Positions 39,766 through 44,037 of a DNA stretch of 64,000 bases are shown here, in pieces. Both the position numbers and the translations under genes were made by a program. The notes under the pieces were generated by a model. It was not told the DNA's origin, did no database searches, and was given only the letters and a program-made list of their open reading frames with translations. Each line of letters begins with the position of its first letter. The first letter of the stretch is position 1. The DNA comes from Larimichthys crocea (lineage: Eukaryota > Chordata > Actinopteri > Sciaenidae): assembly GCF_000972845.2 (NCBI RefSeq), contig NC_040032.1:17398871-17462870 (forward strand), written 5' to 3'.

Positions 39766-42700
39766 TGGGTGCTCGCAGGTGAACGTGTGATTATCTTCTC
39801 AAAGATGTCTTTGTAGGAAAAATATCCACAGGAGCATATCATCGAGGCCGAAAATGTGATTTTTCCTAACCCAGTGCTGAAAAACACATTGAGTATTTTA
39901 ATTCCATTTATTTCTCGAACAGTTTGTTTAACTGCTTCGTGCTCAACAACAAAGCGTCCTGAAACGCTGTTACAATTCTCAAAACATTCAGCCATTTATA
40001 CTGCGTAGCACAACACTCATGTTTCCTGCAAAATCTGCTGTCATTTAACTTTAACTCTGCCACAAAAATGACTAATTTTACTGATCCAGGTTTCTTGAAG
40101 CCAAAAAGCGTCTTTAGTTTTCAAATCACTGCGTTCACGTAGATGTGGAGTCCATAGAGAGGTCATTTATAGCTAAGAGGAGGCCTCCAGTATCAACGAG
40201 TCCCTAAAGTGAGAACCAGGAGTGTAAAACACAAAACAAAAACCATCTGCATGCTTAAATGCATATAAAGCTACACAAGAAAATGAATATATCTCATATA
40301 TATGATGTTTAAGGTCAGCTGAAGACAGCAAAATTGATTCTAAAAAGACTTTTATGTGTGAAAAAATCATTGAAAAATATCAATGATCACGAAGCAAAAA
40401 TGAAAAAAATTATTATTTGAGAACACACACTATACATGAATAAAAAAGAGTGAATGCAATATAAAATGAGGGAATCTGTTTTAGAAATCTCTTCTTTCAG
40501 TTCTTTATTATGTCCACACACATATGGCTGCAACAATTTCTGTCTTTTCACCACAAAAAATACTACAAAGACACAGAAAACACATCACAGGTGTAAATAA
40601 TTAAATAATTGATGGCTGAATTCCATTCAGCTTCAGTTTCAGTGTCCTGGTATTGTTCATGCTGTCTCACTGTCCTGACTTACTTGAATTGATCAGAGCC
40701 ATTGTTCATGTAATTAGTCTCCTATCATGACAAGTTAACATGTCTGCTGTGTGAGAGAAAATTAGGACTTTGCACAATGCACGTTTGAGATGTATCACCG
40801 ACTTGACACCGCATGCCTTTCTGTCGTAGGCGCCCAGCGAGTATGAGGCCAACCCGGAGATGCTCTTCTACCGTATCACGCACCTTTCCCGTGGTAAACA
40901 GTACCACATCTGGGCTGCAGCCGTGACAACTGCGGGCCGAGGCAACATCAGCTCAAAGGTCACAGTGGAGCCTGCTGGGAAAGGTGGGTCCTCCAGGCGG
41001 GCCTGTAGTGCAGGAGAAGGGTAAAGGGAGTGCTGTAAAGGTTACGATGGAGCGCGCTCTAAAAGATGACTATGAGACGGCAACATGATCTCCTGCACAC
41101 ACATCACTTTCATCACTCTCGCTCTGTCTGCGCTCTCCGTTATTGATTGACAGCCGTAGTATTGACCGGGTAGCGGCTATGTTGCACGAAATGCTGTTGT
41201 TAATTATGTGGTGATGAACAAGGCCTACCCAGTAAAATGACCCTTGGGGAGAGAGGTAGTGGACCAGAATCAATAGTGGGGGAGGATCTATGGAAAAAAG
41301 ATAGACTGAAACTAAGAGGTGAGAGGAGGGGTTACACTAAAACACGACACAGCAGTGAGTAAAGGCCTTTTCCCCTTAGGCAAACTCTGAAGAAAGGTGT
41401 GTGTGTGAGAGATCATCAGTTTTGGCTTTGTTATGGTGTTTTTATTATTGTTTGTGTGTCCAAGATGGAGTTTAATCACTTTATGTTTTATATGTGCAGT
41501 CCCGGCTAAGATCCTGTCCTTCGGTGGCACGGTGACCACACCCTGGATGAAGGAAGTACGTCTGCCTTGCAGCTCAGTGGGCGAACCCGCCCCCACGATC
41601 AAATGGACCAAAGACAGGTCAGAGCTCATCATATACCACTTATATGTCAGCGTCATGACTCCACTTACTCAGACTAACATCTGTAACCTGTCTTTACTTT
41701 GTCAGTGAGGACTCTGCCATCCCAGTGACAGCCGACAGCCAACGGCAGATCTTATCCAATGGCACACTGGTGCTACGTTCAGTCAAAGCAGAGGATTCTG
41801 GGTACTACACCTGTACGGCCACTAACACGCTGGGCTTCGACACCATCATAGTCAATCTGGTGGTGCAAGGTAACTAGAAACAGAAGGTGTATTTGAGTAT
41901 TTAAGGAGGTGTTTCTGCTCTGTTGTTGAGTCACTGTCTCTGTGTCTACATCCAGTCCCTCCAGATCAGCCTCGTCTGACCGTCTCCACCACCTCCACTT
42001 CGTCCATCACCCTGGCTTGGATCCCTGGGGACAATGGGGGAAGCTCCATCAGAGGTATGTTCCTGACAGGACCAAAAACATCCATGACCTTCGAGCTGAT
42101 TTTGTGACAGATCTTTTTTATAGTGCACATAACAGCGTAAACAACCTCTCTGGGTAAAAAGTAGTCAAACTCCAGCTGATTGTGGCTGATTGTTGCCCCC
42201 TGGTGTCCAACTGAGGTCACAGCAGCAGATCCTCCAGCCTGTAATTCCTCAGATTTACAGAAGTTGTTCTAAATTATTTGTATTTAACATATGCTGTGTG
42301 GTTCGTGCAGGATTTGTGCTGCAGTATTCTGTGGACAACACAGAGGAATGGAGGGACGTGTTCATCAGCTCCAGCGAACGATCCTTCAGGTTGGACAATC
42401 TGCGCTGCGGGACCTGGTACAAGGTCAAGCTGGCCGCCAAGAACAGCGTGGGCTCAGGGCGCATCAGTGAGATCATTGAGGCCAAGACACATGGAAGAGG
42501 TGAGGGGTGGGATGCACGCTGCATGCTTTTCCATCATGTTTAATGTTTGTTTTAAGGTCATATGAGTTGTGCCTTCTGCACCTCTCAGATCATGGGCAGT
42601 GGAAATATATTGATATAATAATTAAATTCAAAAAGGGTTTAAATAAATACAACAGAATGGCACAGAACAACTCCAGAGAGTTGCTGTGATATAAAATGAA

Positions 42701-43997
42701 ATAAAACGTCAGTCTCTACATGGACATATGCAGAATCAATACTAATAAACTGGGACGCTGACTTCTCAATATTCTCGTGTCACCTCAACTAAGTCTTTGT
42801 ATAGCTGAATTCTGTTTATTCTGATAAACAAACCTCCATGTCAATATTTCTGCCGGCTCCAGCTCCAACTGGATAACACAGAAAGATAGAAGGGAGCTTA
42901 GTTTGCAAAGACTTTAAGCTGTTAAAACAACTCCTTTTAAGTGCCGGTCACGTGAAAACATGGAGTATAATGGCAGGTGAAGGATGGATGGATGGATGAA
43001 TTTGGAATTTATTAAAGACCATAGAAGAAGAAATGGATGAGGAGGGGCTCCCAGTCGAAAATAAACTATAACCAGATACATTTTGTGCAATTCAGCAACA
43101 CATAAAGACACAGTTAGACTTCCTAAATGTAAAACAGCATCTGTAATGACATCTGCCCAGATGTTAAGTCATTAATAGATCACAGATAAATATCTTTCTA
43201 ACCTCCTGTTGCTCTGTGTCTCTACAGAGCCAGTGTTCAATAAGGATCAGCCGCTGCTCACCCACATCAACTCCACACATGCGGGTCTTAACCTGCAGGG
43301 CTGGACCAGCGGCGGCTGCCCAATCACTGATCTAATGCTGGACTTCAGGCCCAAGGGTACCTGGGCGTGGCAGAGCCTTAAAGCCAACTCCACCACTCAG
43401 CTCTTCCTGAGCGAGCTGCGTGAGGCCACCTGGTATGAGCTTAAAATGAAGGCCTGCAACAGCGCTGGGTGCGGCAACCAGAGCTCCCAGTTTGCCACCA
43501 CTGATTACGATGGCAGTAAGTGCAGCAACACGTTCATGTCATCTAAACCTCCAGCACCGATTGAATATTAAATATTTTCTATCGTCTTCCGCAGGTACAA
43601 TCCCTCCAATTAAATCAGCTCGTGGAGAAGGGGATGATGTGAAAAAGCTGTTCTCTATCGGCTCCCCCGTCATCCTGGTTACTCTGGGCGTTGCTTTGCT
43701 CTTCATTATCCGCAAGAAACGCAAAGAGAAGAGGCTTAAACGACTTAGAGGTGAGAGGAAGACAAAGAGAGTTCAGAGAGAAATCCATGTTACTGCGCGT
43801 AACGGATTACTGTAACTTATCTTAACAGCCGACCATAATCTAATTAAGATATCGTCTTCTTATAGATGCTAAGAGCCTGGCAGAGATGCTTATCAGGTAA
43901 GACTCGGCTTGTGTAGAGGATGAAATATTTCACGCAGGTCAACCTCACATGATTTTAGAAAACCTTAAAAGAGATCCCGTCTGACCTTATGTGTTGT

Positions 43998-44037
<40 letters not shown>

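Larger units (their letters stand above)
38673..40829 (+). other. dscaml1: dscaml1 intron 20
   Basis: A 2.16-kb intron rich in simple sequence: TG at 38,791-38,835, CA at 38,991-39,018, a GGA/GA-rich purine block at 39.2-39.4 kb containing 25 consecutive G (39,333-39,357), and TG at 39,721-39,760. No gene is visible; open frames across these tracts are repeat artefacts. Confidence 0.85.

Noticed and set aside
6918..43515. Possible insect-Dscam1-like arrays of alternative Ig exons
   Set aside because: I looked in the dscaml1 introns for extra open stretches with paired Ig cysteines and a core tryptophan. None was seen beyond the constitutive exons.
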